NCBI GenBank assembly: GCA_965228165.1
Contig: CBDDHB010000003.1
Coordinates: 1,054,001 to 1,118,000 of the forward strand
Direction of reading: 5' to 3'
Source of the DNA: Oleispirillum sp965228165
GTDB lineage: Bacteria > Pseudomonadota > Alphaproteobacteria > Rhodospirillales > Rhodospirillaceae
DNA length: 64,000 nt
Position 1 is the stretch's first letter. Every line of letters starts with the position of its first letter. A program made the position numbers and the translations under genes. The notes beneath the pieces were generated by a model, which saw only the letters and a list, made by a program, of their open reading frames with translations, was not told the DNA's origin and searched no databases. Positions 15,913 through 25,595 of this stretch are shown one piece after another.

Positions 15913-18788
15913 CGCGCGGCGGCCTTGCCGGAGGTCTCGGGCGGATCGATGGCGTCGAGCAGACCCCGGCGGATGCTTTTCAGCTTGTCCTCGTGGGCGA
16001 CCTTCATGCCGAAGATGTCCTTGACGTAGAACACGTCCACCGCCCGCTCGCCATAGGTGGAAATGTGCGCCGAATTGATCTGCAACCCCAGATCGCGCAG
16101 GGCGGAGGTGACGTCGTAAAGGAACCCCGGACGGTCGCGGCCGTTGATCTCGATCAGGGTATGGGCGGCCGAGGCGTTGTTGTCGATCAGGACTCGCGGC
16201 GGCACGGTGAAGACGCTCATCCGCTTCGCGCCGCGCGACGGGCGGGCGGCGAGTTCGCGGTCGATCCGCACCTCGCCCTTCAGCACCTTGGCGACGGCGC
16301 GCTCGATGCGGGCGGTTTCGGTATGGGCCTCGCCGTCCAGGCCCTGCACGGTGAACACGTCCATCGCCATGCCGTCGGCGAAGGTGGTGATGCGGGCGTC
16401 GAGGATCGAGGCGGAGGCGAGCACCATGGCGCCCGCGATTTTCGAAAACAGTCCGGGATGGTCGGCGGTATAGACCAGAACCTCGGTGTGCGCGGTTCCC
16501 GGATCGACGCGGCAGACCACGGTCAGCCCGTCCCCCGCCTGATCGGCGGCGCGCATGATCCGGGCCTGGCGTTCGTGTTCCTCCGGGGTGAAGGCGTACC
16601 AATAGGCGCGATAGCCGCGCCCGATCGCCCGTTCCCGTTCCTCTTCCGGCCAGTCGGCAAGGCGTTCGCGCAACGCCTGCTTGGCCTGGGCTTCCTGTTC
16701 GGAAGCGGCGCGCGGCGCTTCGGCGAATCCGGGTTGCGCCGCGCCGTCGCTGCCCAGGCCGCCGGTGATCCGGTCCAGGGTGCGCAGATAGAGGGAGCGC
16801 AGAAGTTGCGCCTTCCAGGCGTTCCAGATGTCGGGGCCAACGCCGCGAATGTCGGCGCAGGTCAGGATATGCAACAGGCGCAGACGCTCCGGGCTTTGCG
16901 CCTGATCGGCGAAGTCGGCGATCGCCTTGGGGTCGTCCAGGTCGCGCTTGAACGCCACCTTGGACATGATCAGGTGGTTGCGCACCAGCCAGGCGGCGGT
17001 TTCGGTCTCTTCCTCGGACAGGCCGAAGCGCGGACCCAGGGACTGGGCGATGCGCGCGCCGGCCACCGAGTGATCCTCGCCCGAGCCCTTGGCGATGTCG
17101 TGCAGCAGCATCGCGACGTAAAGGGCGCGGCGCGACTGCACCATCGGGAAAAGCTGGGTGGCCGAGGGCATGTCCTTGGCGTAGCGGCCAAGTTCGATGT
17201 CGTGCAGGATGCCGACGGTGCGGATGGTGTGCTCGTCGGTGGTATAGACGTGGTACATGTCGTACTGCATCTGCGCCACCACCCGGCCGAAATCCGGGAC
17301 GAAGCGGGCGAAGACGCCGCATTCGTTCATCTTGCGCAGGGTGCTTTCGGAGTTTCTGGGGTGGGCCAGAATCTCCAGGAACAGGCGGTTGGCCTCCGGG
17401 TCGCGGCGCAACCCCTTGACCCGTCCCAGTTCCTCGGTCAGCCGCTTCACCGCGTGGGGGTGGACGTTCAGGTCCTGCTCCTGCACGATGCGGAACAGCC
17501 GCATGACGTTCAGCGGATCCTTCGCGAAAACGTCGTTGGAGCCGATGTCCAGGCGGTTTTTTTCGATAACGAAACCTTCCGGCGTGGTGCGGCGGCGAAC
17601 CAAGCCCAGGCCGAAACGGGGCTTGCGCTTGTTCTGTTCCTCCAGCACCGCGCAGACCATGCGGGTCAGGTCGCCGACCTCTTTCGCCACCAGGAAGTAG
17701 TGCTTCATGAAGCGTTCGACCAGCTTCTGCCCGGTGCGGTCCCGATACCCCATGCGCCGGGCGATTTCGGGTTGCAGATCGAAGGTCAGGCGGTCCTCGG
17801 CGCGGCCGGTGAGGTAGTGCATGTGGCAGCGCACCGTCCACAGGAAATTCTGGGCGCGGGTAAAGGCGCGCACCGCGTCGGCGGACAGCAGCCCCTGCTT
17901 CACCAGGTCCTCGACCGCGGCGACGCCATAGGCGTACTTGGCGATCCAGAACAGGGTGTGCAGATCGCGCAGGCCGCCCTTGCCTTCCTTGATGTTGGGT
18001 TCCAGCACATAGCGCGAGCAGCCGGTGCGTTCGTGGCGTTCGTCGCGTTCGGCCAGCTTCTCCTCGATGAAGGGGCCGGGAAGCCCGGCGGCCACGTCGT
18101 GCCAATAGCGGCGGCACGCTTCCTCGAACAGGGCGGCGTCGCCCCACAGCCAGCGGCATTCCAGAAGCGCGGTCTTCACCGTGCTGTCGTCCTTGGCCTG
18201 GCGCACGCAGTCGTCGGGGGAGCGGGTGGAGTGCCCGACCTTCAGGCCCAGGTCCCACAGCAGGTAAAGGACGTATTCGACGACGTTCTCGTGATAGGCG
18301 GTGGCCTTATAGGGCAGCAGGAACAACAGATCGATGTCGGAATGGGGGGACAGTTCGCCCCGCCCATAGCCGCCGACCGCCGCCGCGGTCAGGTTTTCGC
18401 CGGCGGTGCGCACCCCCTGGCCGAAGACCCGCTTGGTGACCAGCTCCATCATCGCATGGATCATCTGATCGACCAGATAGGCCTGGGCACGCACCACCTG
18501 GGTGCCGGAGGCCTCGCCGCGATCGAAACGACCTTGGATTTCCTCGCTGCCATCCTTCAGCGCCTGCTTGAACAGGGCAAGCACCGGCGGCCGCGCCTTG
18601 GCGCTTTCGCCGTTCGCGGCCTGCCAAGAGTCTTCCAGTCGGGCGAGAAACTCGGCGCACGGAAAGATTCGTTCCGGATCAGGAATTTCCGCCGGGGTCT
18701 CGGGCGCGATGCCGGAACATCCCAGCCGCTGCAAATCGGCGTCCCGTTCGCAGGCGACCGCCCGCGGCATCATCGTCGTCGTATTCAT
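15909..18788 (-). CDS. glnD: bifunctional PII uridylyltransferase/uridylyl-removing enzyme
   Basis: The nitrogen sensor that adds UMP to PII proteins when glutamine is low and removes it when glutamine is high. 959 residues, full length. The N-terminal nucleotidyltransferase has GGYGRGELSPHSDIDLLFL; the central HD domain has LLHDIAKGSGEDHSVAGA; two ACT domains follow (LVYTADHPGLFSKIAGAM and INGRDRPGFLYDVTSALRD). The start chosen is ATG 18788 with AAGGG upstream; a start three codons earlier is possible. The gene is coupled to murJ by a four-base overlap. Confidence 0.95.
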   Translation of the reverse strand: MNTTTMMPRAVACERDADLQRLGCSGIAPETPAEIPDPERIFPCAEFLARLEDSWQAANGESAKARPPVLALFKQALKDGSEEIQGRFDRGEASGTQVVRAQAYLVDQMIHAMMELVTKRVFGQGVRTAGENLTAAAVGGYGRGELSPHSDIDLLFLLPYKATAYHENVVEYVLYLLWDLGLKVGHSTRSPDDCVRQAKDDSTVKTALLECRWLWGDAALFEEACRRYWHDVAAGLPGPFIEEKLAERDERHERTGCSRYVLEPNIKEGKGGLRDLHTLFWIAKYAYGVAAVEDLVKQGLLSADAVRAFTRAQNFLWTVRCHMHYLTGRAEDRLTFDLQPEIARRMGYRDRTGQKLVERFMKHYFLVAKEVGDLTRMVCAVLEEQNKRKPRFGLGLVRRRTTPEGFVIEKNRLDIGSNDVFAKDPLNVMRLFRIVQEQDLNVHPHAVKRLTEELGRVKGLRRDPEANRLFLEILAHPRNSESTLRKMNECGVFARFVPDFGRVVAQMQYDMYHVYTTDEHTIRTVGILHDIELGRYAKDMPSATQLFPMVQSRRALYVAMLLHDIAKGSGEDHSVAGARIAQSLGPRFGLSEEETETAAWLVRNHLIMSKVAFKRDLDDPKAIADFADQAQSPERLRLLHILTCADIRGVGPDIWNAWKAQLLRSLYLRTLDRITGGLGSDGAAQPGFAEAPRAASEQEAQAKQALRERLADWPEEERERAIGRGYRAYWYAFTPEEHERQARIMRAADQAGDGLTVVCRVDPGTAHTEVLVYTADHPGLFSKIAGAMVLASASILDARITTFADGMAMDVFTVQGLDGEAHTETARIERAVAKVLKGEVRIDRELAARPSRGAKRMSVFTVPPRVLIDNNASAAHTLIEINGRDRPGFLYDVTSALRDLGLQINSAHISTYGERAVDVFYVKDIFGMKVAHEDKLKSIRRGLLDAIDPPETSGKAAAR

Positions 18789-18874
18789 ACGCCGCACCCT
18801 TCAGCGGATACCCAAGAACGTTTACAAAAGAACCCTAAAGCAATCTTTTTGCAAAAAGAAGACTCATCGCGGAC

Positions 18875-21538
18875 CTATCCTTCGCGCGCCAGATCGCGCA
18901 GACGATAAAGGGCTTCCAGCGCCTCGCGCGGGGTCATCGCGTCGGGGTCCAGGGCTTCCGCCGCCTCGCGCAGGGGGTCGCGGCGGGGCGGCGGGGCCTT
19001 CGCCGCCGCCGAGAACAACGGCAGGTCGTCGGCCAGACGGGCGGCGGCGGAGGCCCGCTCGCCGGATTCGATGGCGGCCAGAACCGCCTCGGCGCGGCCC
19101 ACCACAACCGGCGGCAGACCGGCCAGACGGGCGACGTGAATGCCATAGGACCGGTCGGCGGTGCCCGCCGCCACCTCGTGCAGGAAGACCAGATCGCCCT
19201 TCCATTCCTTGATCCGCATGGTGAAGGGGGAAAGCGCGGGAAGCTTGGCGACCAGCGCCTTCAGTTCGTGATAGTGGGTGGCGAACAGGGCGCGGCAGCG
19301 GTTGACGTCGTGCAGGTGTTCGACCACCGACCAGGCGATCGCCATGCCGTCGTAGGTGGCGGTTCCGCGCCCGATCTCGTCCAATACGACCATGGAACGA
19401 TCCGTCGCCCGGTTCAGGATGGCGGCGGTTTCGACCATTTCGACCATGAAGGTGGAGCGTCCGGAAGCCAGGTCGTCGGCGGCGCCGACGCGGCTGAACA
19501 GGCGATCGACGACGCCGATCTCGGCGGAATCGGCGGGAACGAACGATCCGACGTGGGCAAGAATGGCGATCAGCGCGTTTTGACGCAAAAACGTGCTCTT
19601 TCCGGCCATGTTCGGGCCGGTAATCAGCCAAATCCGCGCATTTTCGTCCATAACGCAGTCGTTTGCGACGAATTTTCCGCCGTTTCGTTCGATCATCGCC
19701 GCCTCGACCACCGGATGGCGCCCGCCGCGCACGGCGAATCGGGTGTCGCTGGCGATCAGGGGCCGGACATAGCTTCGCGACGCCGCCAGATCGGCCAGCG
19801 CGGCGGCGACGTCCAGCACCGCCAGGGCATGCCCGGCGGCGGCGATGCCGTCGGCCTGCGCCAGAACCTCGGCGACGAGGTCGGCAAACAGCGCCAGTTC
19901 CAGGGCCAGGGCCTTTTCCGCCGCGCCGCGCACCTTGTCCTCCAGCCCCGCCAGTTCGACCGTGGTGAAGCGCAGAACGTTGGCCATAGTCTGACGGTGA
20001 ATGAAGCGTTCCTTGTCGGCCAGCGGCGCCTCGCCATTTCGTTGCGAAGTCTCAATGAAATAGCCGAGGACGTTGTTGAGCTTGATCTTGAGAGCGGAAA
20101 TCCCGGTTTCCGCGACGTAGCGGCTTTGCAGCGCGGCGATCAGGCGGCGGCTGTCGTCGCGCAAGCCGCGCAGTTCGTCGAGCTGCGGCGCATAGCCTTC
20201 GCGGATCACCCCGCCGTCGCGGGCGAGCAGCGGCGGTTCGTCGACCAGGGCGCGGGACAGGCGCTCCACCAGCCCGCCATGATCGGCCAGCGCCGCATAG
20301 GCGCGCAGAATCCCCTCGGGCAGGCCGCCGACGGCGGCGGCGGAAAGCTGCGCCTTGATCTCCGGCATCCGCGCCAGGGCATCGCGGATCGCCAGCAGAT
20401 CGCGCGGCCCGCCGCGCCCCAGGGACAGCCGCGACAGGGCGCGCGCCACGTCGGGACAACGGCGCAGAATGCCGCGCGTCCCGTCGCGCGCCTCCGCCCG
20501 GTCGAGGAAAAAGGCGACGTCGTCCTGGCGCCGCGCGATCCGCGTCGGATCGGTCAACGGCTGGTTCAGGCGGTCGGCGAGCAGCCGCGCCCCCGCGCCG
20601 GTGACGGTGCGGTCGATCGCCGCCAGCAGGCTGCCCCGCCGTTCGCCGGCTTGCGTCTGCATCAGTTCCAGGCTGCGCCGCGTCGCCGCGTCGATTTCCA
20701 TGACGCTGCCGCGCGGCACCCGGCGCGGCGGCTGCACCAGGGGCAGGCGTCCGGCCTGGGTGGCCACCGCGTAGTCGAGCACCGCGCCCGCCGCCGCGAC
20801 CTCGGCGCGGGAAAACCCGCCGAAACCGTCCAAGGTCGCCACGCCGAAGGCGGAAGCGAGACGTCGGGCGCATGTATCGCTATCGAAACGAACGTCCGGA
20901 AGGGGGCTCAACAGGGGTTTCAGGCGGGCGAAGGCATCGAACAGCGGCGGGTGTTGCAACAGCCGCTCGGGCACCAGGATCTCGCCGGGGGAAACCTGTT
21001 CGACCAGGGCGGAAACCCCGGCCTCGTCCCCGGTCTGGCAAAAGAACCGCCCGGTGGACAGATCCAGCCAGGCCGCCGCGATCTCGCCGTGAACCTGCGC
21101 CAACGCCAGCAGATGGTTGGCGCGCCGCGCGTCGAGAAGCGAATCCTCGGTCAAGGTTCCCGGCGTCACGATGCGCACCACGGCGCGCTCCACCACCGCC
21201 TTGGCGCCGCGCTTCTTCGCCTCCGCCGGGTCCTCGACCTGTTCGCAGATGGCGACCTTGAAGCCCTTCTGGATCGGCCGGGCGAGATAGTTCTCGCAGG
21301 CGTGATGGGGCACGCCGCACATCGGGATGTCCTGGCCCTGATGGGTGCCGCGCTTGGTCAGGGCGATGTCGAGCGCCCCCGCCGCCGCCACCGCGTCGTC
21401 GAAGAACAGTTCGAAGAAATCGCCCATGCGATAGAACAGCGGGCATCCGGGATGCTCCGCCTTGATGCTCAAGTACTGTTCCATCAGGGGCGTGATCTTC
21501 CCCTGGGGCGCCGCCGCCGCTATTTCGTCCGCGCTCAT
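18875..21538 (-). CDS. mutS: DNA mismatch repair protein MutS
   Basis: An 887-residue mismatch-recognition ATPase, apparently intact. The N-terminal mismatch-binding Phe-x-Glu is in YRMGDFFELFFDDA; the ATPase core has ITGPNMAGKSTFLRQ (Walker A), VVLDEIGRGTATYDG (Walker B and signature) and FATHYHEL. It lies next to glnD, with 86 bases between, and is divergent from malic enzyme, a common alphaproteobacterial neighbour. Its integrity matters here because several genes in the window carry single-base homopolymer changes. Confidence 0.96.
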   Translation of the reverse strand: MSADEIAAAAPQGKITPLMEQYLSIKAEHPGCPLFYRMGDFFELFFDDAVAAAGALDIALTKRGTHQGQDIPMCGVPHHACENYLARPIQKGFKVAICEQVEDPAEAKKRGAKAVVERAVVRIVTPGTLTEDSLLDARRANHLLALAQVHGEIAAAWLDLSTGRFFCQTGDEAGVSALVEQVSPGEILVPERLLQHPPLFDAFARLKPLLSPLPDVRFDSDTCARRLASAFGVATLDGFGGFSRAEVAAAGAVLDYAVATQAGRLPLVQPPRRVPRGSVMEIDAATRRSLELMQTQAGERRGSLLAAIDRTVTGAGARLLADRLNQPLTDPTRIARRQDDVAFFLDRAEARDGTRGILRRCPDVARALSRLSLGRGGPRDLLAIRDALARMPEIKAQLSAAAVGGLPEGILRAYAALADHGGLVERLSRALVDEPPLLARDGGVIREGYAPQLDELRGLRDDSRRLIAALQSRYVAETGISALKIKLNNVLGYFIETSQRNGEAPLADKERFIHRQTMANVLRFTTVELAGLEDKVRGAAEKALALELALFADLVAEVLAQADGIAAAGHALAVLDVAAALADLAASRSYVRPLIASDTRFAVRGGRHPVVEAAMIERNGGKFVANDCVMDENARIWLITGPNMAGKSTFLRQNALIAILAHVGSFVPADSAEIGVVDRLFSRVGAADDLASGRSTFMVEMVETAAILNRATDRSMVVLDEIGRGTATYDGMAIAWSVVEHLHDVNRCRALFATHYHELKALVAKLPALSPFTMRIKEWKGDLVFLHEVAAGTADRSYGIHVARLAGLPPVVVGRAEAVLAAIESGERASAAARLADDLPLFSAAAKAPPPRRDPLREAAEALDPDAMTPREALEALYRLRDLAREG

Positions 21539-21767
21539 GGCGTGTCGTCAACTCCGCTTTCAGGTCTTCCGAATGGACGAAAGGCACCCGCATTTCGGCT
21601 GCCACCCCTCCGTTTGGTAATAAAATTTCTCCCAAACCCCAAGACTTTTACGGGCAAAATGATATATATGTGAAGCTTCCCCCTCGTAATCCCGTGGGAC
21701 CGCACTCAACCCCGGCACCAAGACAATCGAACAACGCTCGCCAACGCGCAGGAGACCAAGCAGCACC

Positions 21768-23078
21768 ATGACCGACCAGAAAACCGAAATGCAGCTCGCG
21801 GCGCTCGCCCTGCATGCCTCGGGCCGCCCCGGCAAGATCGAGATCATGCCGACCAAGTCGCTCGCCACCCAGCGAGATCTGTCGCTGGCCTATTCCCCCG
21901 GCGTCGCGCAGCCGTGCCTGGAGATCGAAAAGAACCCGAACACCGCCTATGAGTACACCAGCAAGGGCAACCTCGTCGCGGTGATTTCCAACGGCACCGC
22001 GATTCTCGGCCTGGGCGACCTGGGCGCTCTCGCCTCGAAGCCGGTGATGGAGGGCAAGTCCGTCCTCTTCAAGCGGTTCGCCGACGTCGATTCGATCGAC
22101 ATCGAGGTCGATACCAAGGACGTCGACGAGTTCGTCAACTGCGTCCGCCTGCTCGGCCCGACCTTCGGCGGCATCAATCTGGAAGACATCGGCGCGCCCG
22201 CCTGCTTCGAGATCGAGGAACGCCTGAAGAAGCTGATGACCATTCCGGTGTTCCACGACGATCAGCACGGCACCGCGATCACCGCGCTTGCCGGTCTGAC
22301 CAACGCCCTGTTCCTGACCAAGCGCGACTTCAAGGACGTGAAGATGGTGGTCAGCGGCGCCGGCGCGGCGGCGATCGCCTGCGTCGAACTGATCAAGGGG
22401 CGCGGCGTCAAGGACGTCACCCTGTGCGACACCAAGGGGGTCATCCACACCGGCCGCACCGACCTCAACCCCTATAAGAAGAAGCACGCGGCGAAGACCG
22501 ACGCGCGCACCCTGGCCGACGCGGTCAAGGGCGCGGACGTCTTCCTCGGCCTCTCGAAGAAGGGGGCGCTGACGCCCGAGATGGTCAAGTCGATGGCGAA
22601 GGATCCGATCATCTTCGCGATGGCCAATCCGGACCCGGAAATCACCCCGGAGGAAGCGCACGCGGTTCGCAGCGACGCCATCGTCGCCACCGGCCGTTCG
22701 GACTATCCGAATCAGGTGAACAACCTTCTGGGCTTCCCCTACATCTTCCGCGGCGCGCTCGACGTGCGGGCCACCGCGATCAATCTGGAGATGAAGCTGG
22801 CCGCCGCCGAGGCGATCGCGGCGCTGGCGCGGGAAGAGGTTCCGGCGGAAGTCGCCGCCGCCTATTCCGGCCGCAAGATGTCCTTCGGGCGCGAATACAT
22901 CCTGCCGGTTCCCTTCGACAAACGGCTGATGACCCATGTGCCGGTGGCGATCGCCGAGGCGGCGATGAAAAGCGGCGTGGCGCTGAAGCCGATCGCCGAC
23001 ATGGACGCCTATCGCAAGGCCCTGGCCGCGCGCCTGGAACGCGCGATCAAGGTGTGCTGCCCGGACGTCCGCATCTGA
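21768..23078 (+). CDS. malic enzyme, short form without phosphotransacetylase domain
   Basis: Oxidative decarboxylation of malate to pyruvate. The 436 residues comprise the malic N-terminal domain (SLAYSPGVAQPCLEI; YTSKGNLVAVISNGTAILGL; IPVFHDDQHGTAIT) and the NAD(P)-binding domain (MVVSGAGAAAIACVELI). Many alphaproteobacterial malic enzymes are about 760 residues with a C-terminal phosphotransacetylase-like domain; this one stops cleanly at a TGA and is followed by a hairpin, so it is a true short form rather than a truncation. Cofactor preference (NAD or NADP) is not decided. A GGAGA box lies upstream of the ATG. Confidence 0.92.
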   Translation: MTDQKTEMQLAALALHASGRPGKIEIMPTKSLATQRDLSLAYSPGVAQPCLEIEKNPNTAYEYTSKGNLVAVISNGTAILGLGDLGALASKPVMEGKSVLFKRFADVDSIDIEVDTKDVDEFVNCVRLLGPTFGGINLEDIGAPACFEIEERLKKLMTIPVFHDDQHGTAITALAGLTNALFLTKRDFKDVKMVVSGAGAAAIACVELIKGRGVKDVTLCDTKGVIHTGRTDLNPYKKKHAAKTDARTLADAVKGADVFLGLSKKGALTPEMVKSMAKDPIIFAMANPDPEITPEEAHAVRSDAIVATGRSDYPNQVNNLLGFPYIFRGALDVRATAINLEMKLAAAEAIAALAREEVPAEVAAAYSGRKMSFGREYILPVPFDKRLMTHVPVAIAEAAMKSGVALKPIADMDAYRKALAARLERAIKVCCPDVRI

Positions 23079-23105
23079 CGCGGGCGCGATAAAGCAACGC
23101 CGAAG

Positions 23106-23136
23106 CGCGGCGGGGGGCGACCTCCGCCGCGTTTTC
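23106..23136 (+). terminator. intrinsic terminator after malic enzyme
   Basis: An eight-base stem CGCGGCGG/CCGCCGCG (23106-23113 with 23124-23131) is followed by TTTTCGTTTT, 28 bases after the malic enzyme stop codon. Confidence 0.7.
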
Positions 23137-23284
23137 GTTTTCAAAAAACCGTCATCGGCAGGCCCCCGGGAATATGCAAGACTCACCCGTTCTCTTGCGG
23201 GTTTGCAGGCGGCGGACGGCGCGGCATACTTTCCGGCGCGACGATGCGATGCCCGCTTCGAGGGACAGCGACGAAGGATCGACC

Positions 23285-24787
23285 ATGGTCAACCGGCCGG
23301 ATTCCCCCGGACAGGGGACGGCGCCCCCGTCTTCGGATTCTCCGCCTCCCTCCGGCGGACGGTCGGTGCTGGCGCGCGCCCTGCGCTGGTACGGCCTCGC
23401 CCTGTTGCCCTCGGCCTTCACCCTCGCCGCCCTCGCCCTGCTGCGGCGGCTCGGCCCGGCGGACGCCGGGCTGGCCTTCCTGGCGGTCGCCGCGATCACT
23501 GCGGCGGTCTCGCTGGTGCCGCTGATCGACCTTTCCCGCCTGCTGCGCTTCGTGCAGGACCTCTCCCAGGGAGGAACCGCGTCCTCGCCGGAAGTGCGCG
23601 GCGGCGGCGTCGCCGCCACCGCCGCCTTCGCCCTGGCGCAGATGCGCCGCGAAATGCGCCGCGCGCTCACCGCCGCCGACCAGTCGGTGCGCTCGCGCGA
23701 GGACGTCTTCGACGCCCTGCCCGACGCGGTGGTGATGCTGGACGCGCAGCACCGCGTGGTGCGCGCCAACATGGCGGCGCGCGAGCTGTTCGGCCGCAGC
23801 CTGGTCGGTCGCGACGTTTCCAGCCTGGTGCGCCATCCGCCGATCCTGGAGGCGATCGACACCATCGGCGACGGCGGGCGGGAACTGGAATTCTCGCTGC
23901 CGATCCCGGTGGAACGCCGCTTCATCGTCAGCATCCGGCCGCTTCCCGGCGAAATCGCGGGGGACGCGGCGATCCTGATCTCGTTCCACGACATCACCAC
24001 GATCCGCCGCATGGAACAGATGCGCGCCGATTTCGTCGCCAACGCCAGCCACGAACTGCGCACGCCCTTGTCATCGCTGATCGGCTTCATCGACACCCTG
24101 CGCGGTCCCGCCCGCGACGACGCCGAGGCGCGGGAGCGCTTCCTCGGCATCATGGCGGAGCAGGCGGCGCGGATGGCCCGCCTGATCGAGGATCTGCTGT
24201 CGCTGTCGCGGATCGAACTCAACGAACACACCCAGCCGTCGCGCGCGGTCGACGTGCGCCGCGCCATCGTCTCGGTGATCGAAGGCCTGGAGCCCAAGGC
24301 GCGCGCCCGCGACGTCGCCGTCACCCTGGCCGCGCCGGAGAATCTGCCGGCGGCGCGCGGCGAGCCCGACGAACTCACCCAGGTGTTCCAGAACCTGATC
24401 GAGAACGCGGTGAAGTACACCCTGCCGGGCACCGAGGTGACGATCAGCGTCGCGGCGCTGCAACGCGGGCCGGTCAGCACGCCCAAGGACGCCCAGGGCC
24501 CGGTGATCGCGGTGGCGGTGCGCGACCGTGGGGAAGGCATCGCCCAGGAGCACATCCCCCGCCTGACCGAACGCTTCTATCGCGTCGATTCGGCGCGGTC
24601 GCGCAAGATGGGCGGCACCGGCCTGGGGCTTGCCATCGTCAAGCACGTGATGAACCGCCATCGCGGCGTGCTCACCATCGACAGCTCGGTCGGCCTGGGC
24701 AGCGTCTTCACCGCCTATCTGCCGGTGCGCGAGGCCGCCGCCGAAACCGCTCCCCCTTCGCCGCAACGCCTGGAAAATCCAGCCTGA
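23285..24787 (+). CDS. phoR: PhoR-like sensor histidine kinase
   Basis: A 500-residue membrane kinase. Two hydrophobic segments lie at residues ~32-80, then a PAS domain (DALPDAVVMLDAQHRVVRAN), the phospho-acceptor H-box FVANASHELRTPLSSLIGF, and an ATPase domain with QNLIENAVKYT, RDRGEGIAQEHIPRL and GGTGLGLAIVKHVMNRH. It lacks a large periplasmic domain, as PhoR kinases do. The gene for PhoU follows after 25 bases, which supports the phosphate-control assignment; no pst genes or phoB are in the window. ATG 23285 was chosen for its GAAGGA box; the frame is open further upstream. Confidence 0.85.
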   Translation: MVNRPDSPGQGTAPPSSDSPPPSGGRSVLARALRWYGLALLPSAFTLAALALLRRLGPADAGLAFLAVAAITAAVSLVPLIDLSRLLRFVQDLSQGGTASSPEVRGGGVAATAAFALAQMRREMRRALTAADQSVRSREDVFDALPDAVVMLDAQHRVVRANMAARELFGRSLVGRDVSSLVRHPPILEAIDTIGDGGRELEFSLPIPVERRFIVSIRPLPGEIAGDAAILISFHDITTIRRMEQMRADFVANASHELRTPLSSLIGFIDTLRGPARDDAEARERFLGIMAEQAARMARLIEDLLSLSRIELNEHTQPSRAVDVRRAIVSVIEGLEPKARARDVAVTLAAPENLPAARGEPDELTQVFQNLIENAVKYTLPGTEVTISVAALQRGPVSTPKDAQGPVIAVAVRDRGEGIAQEHIPRLTERFYRVDSARSRKMGGTGLGLAIVKHVMNRHRGVLTIDSSVGLGSVFTAYLPVREAAAETAPPSPQRLENPA

Positions 24788-24812
24788 TTTCCGTCACCAC
24801 CCGAGGACAAAC

Positions 24813-25538
24813 ATGCCCAACCTGAACCAACCCCACACCGCCAAGGTCCTGGACCGCGAACTCGCGGAGCTGTTGAAGTCGATCGCCCGCATCGGCGGCA
24901 TGGCGGAAAACCAGATCGAGGAAGCCGCCCGCGCCCTTCTGGAACGCGACGACCGCCTCGCCGCCGAGGTGATCAAGCGCGACCAGGAAGTCGATCGCCT
25001 GGAAGCGGACATCCAGCAGAAAATCCTGCACATGCTCGCCCTGCGCGCCCCGGTGGCCGACGATCTGCGTCTGGTGGTCAGCGCCATCTCCGCCGCGTCC
25101 GCCTTCGAGCGCCTCGCCGATTACGCCGCCAACGCGGCGAAGCGGTCGATGGTGCTCAACACCATGCCTGCGGTTCCGGCGACGCGCGCCGTGGTCCGCC
25201 TGATGCACATGGTGAAGCGCCAGCTGCATGCCGCCACCAACGCCTTCGTCGAAGGCGACGCCCAGCAGGCGGTGGCGGTGTGGGAACACGACGACGAAAT
25301 CGACGCCATCTATTCCAGCCTGTTACGCGAGATCCTCACCTACATGATGGAGGATCCGCGCCAGATTTCCGCCTGCACCCACCTGCTGTTCATCGCGAAG
25401 AACGTCGAACGGGTGGGCGACCATTCCACCAACATCGCCGAGATGACCTATTTCATGGTCACCGGCCAACAGCTGCGCGACCGGCCGAAGGCGGACGTCA
25501 CCGCCTCGATCGATTCCGCCCCGAACGCCGACGCCTGA
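24813..25538 (+). CDS. phoU: phosphate signalling complex protein PhoU
   Basis: A 241-residue all-helical protein with two PhoU repeats (RIGGMAENQIEEAARALLERD, and the second with HLLFIAKNVERVGDHSTNIAEM carrying the E-x-x-D metal-binding pattern). It damps the PhoR/PhoB phosphate response through the Pst transporter. It follows the PhoR-like kinase closely and ends at a strong terminator. Finding phoU beside phoR without pstSCAB implies the transporter genes are elsewhere or lie outside the window. Confidence 0.93.
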   Translation: MPNLNQPHTAKVLDRELAELLKSIARIGGMAENQIEEAARALLERDDRLAAEVIKRDQEVDRLEADIQQKILHMLALRAPVADDLRLVVSAISAASAFERLADYAANAAKRSMVLNTMPAVPATRAVVRLMHMVKRQLHAATNAFVEGDAQQAVAVWEHDDEIDAIYSSLLREILTYMMEDPRQISACTHLLFIAKNVERVGDHSTNIAEMTYFMVTGQQLRDRPKADVTASIDSAPNADA

Positions 25539-25542
25539 CGCG

Positions 25543-25575
25543 AAAAGGCCCCCGGCACGGCCGGGGGCCTTTTTC
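25543..25575 (+). terminator. intrinsic terminator after phoU
   Basis: A GC stem AAAAGGCCCCCGGC-ACG-GCCGGGGGCCTTTTT with a T run, directly after the phoU stop. The A run on the other side lets it also stop transcripts from the convergent ppa gene. Confidence 0.9.
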
Positions 25576-25595
25576 TTCCGTCCGAAGCGGAAGGA

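Noticed and set aside
15993..18908. Very long open frame (about 970 codons) on the plus strand opposite glnD
   Set aside because: It has no recognisable domain, is rich in Gly/Ala/Arg/His from reversed codons, and lies entirely opposite a clear glnD. High G+C suppresses stop codons in such shadow frames.
25543..25575. A pst phosphate-transport operon next to phoU
   Set aside because: Neither side of phoR-phoU codes PstSCAB; ppa follows on the opposite strand.
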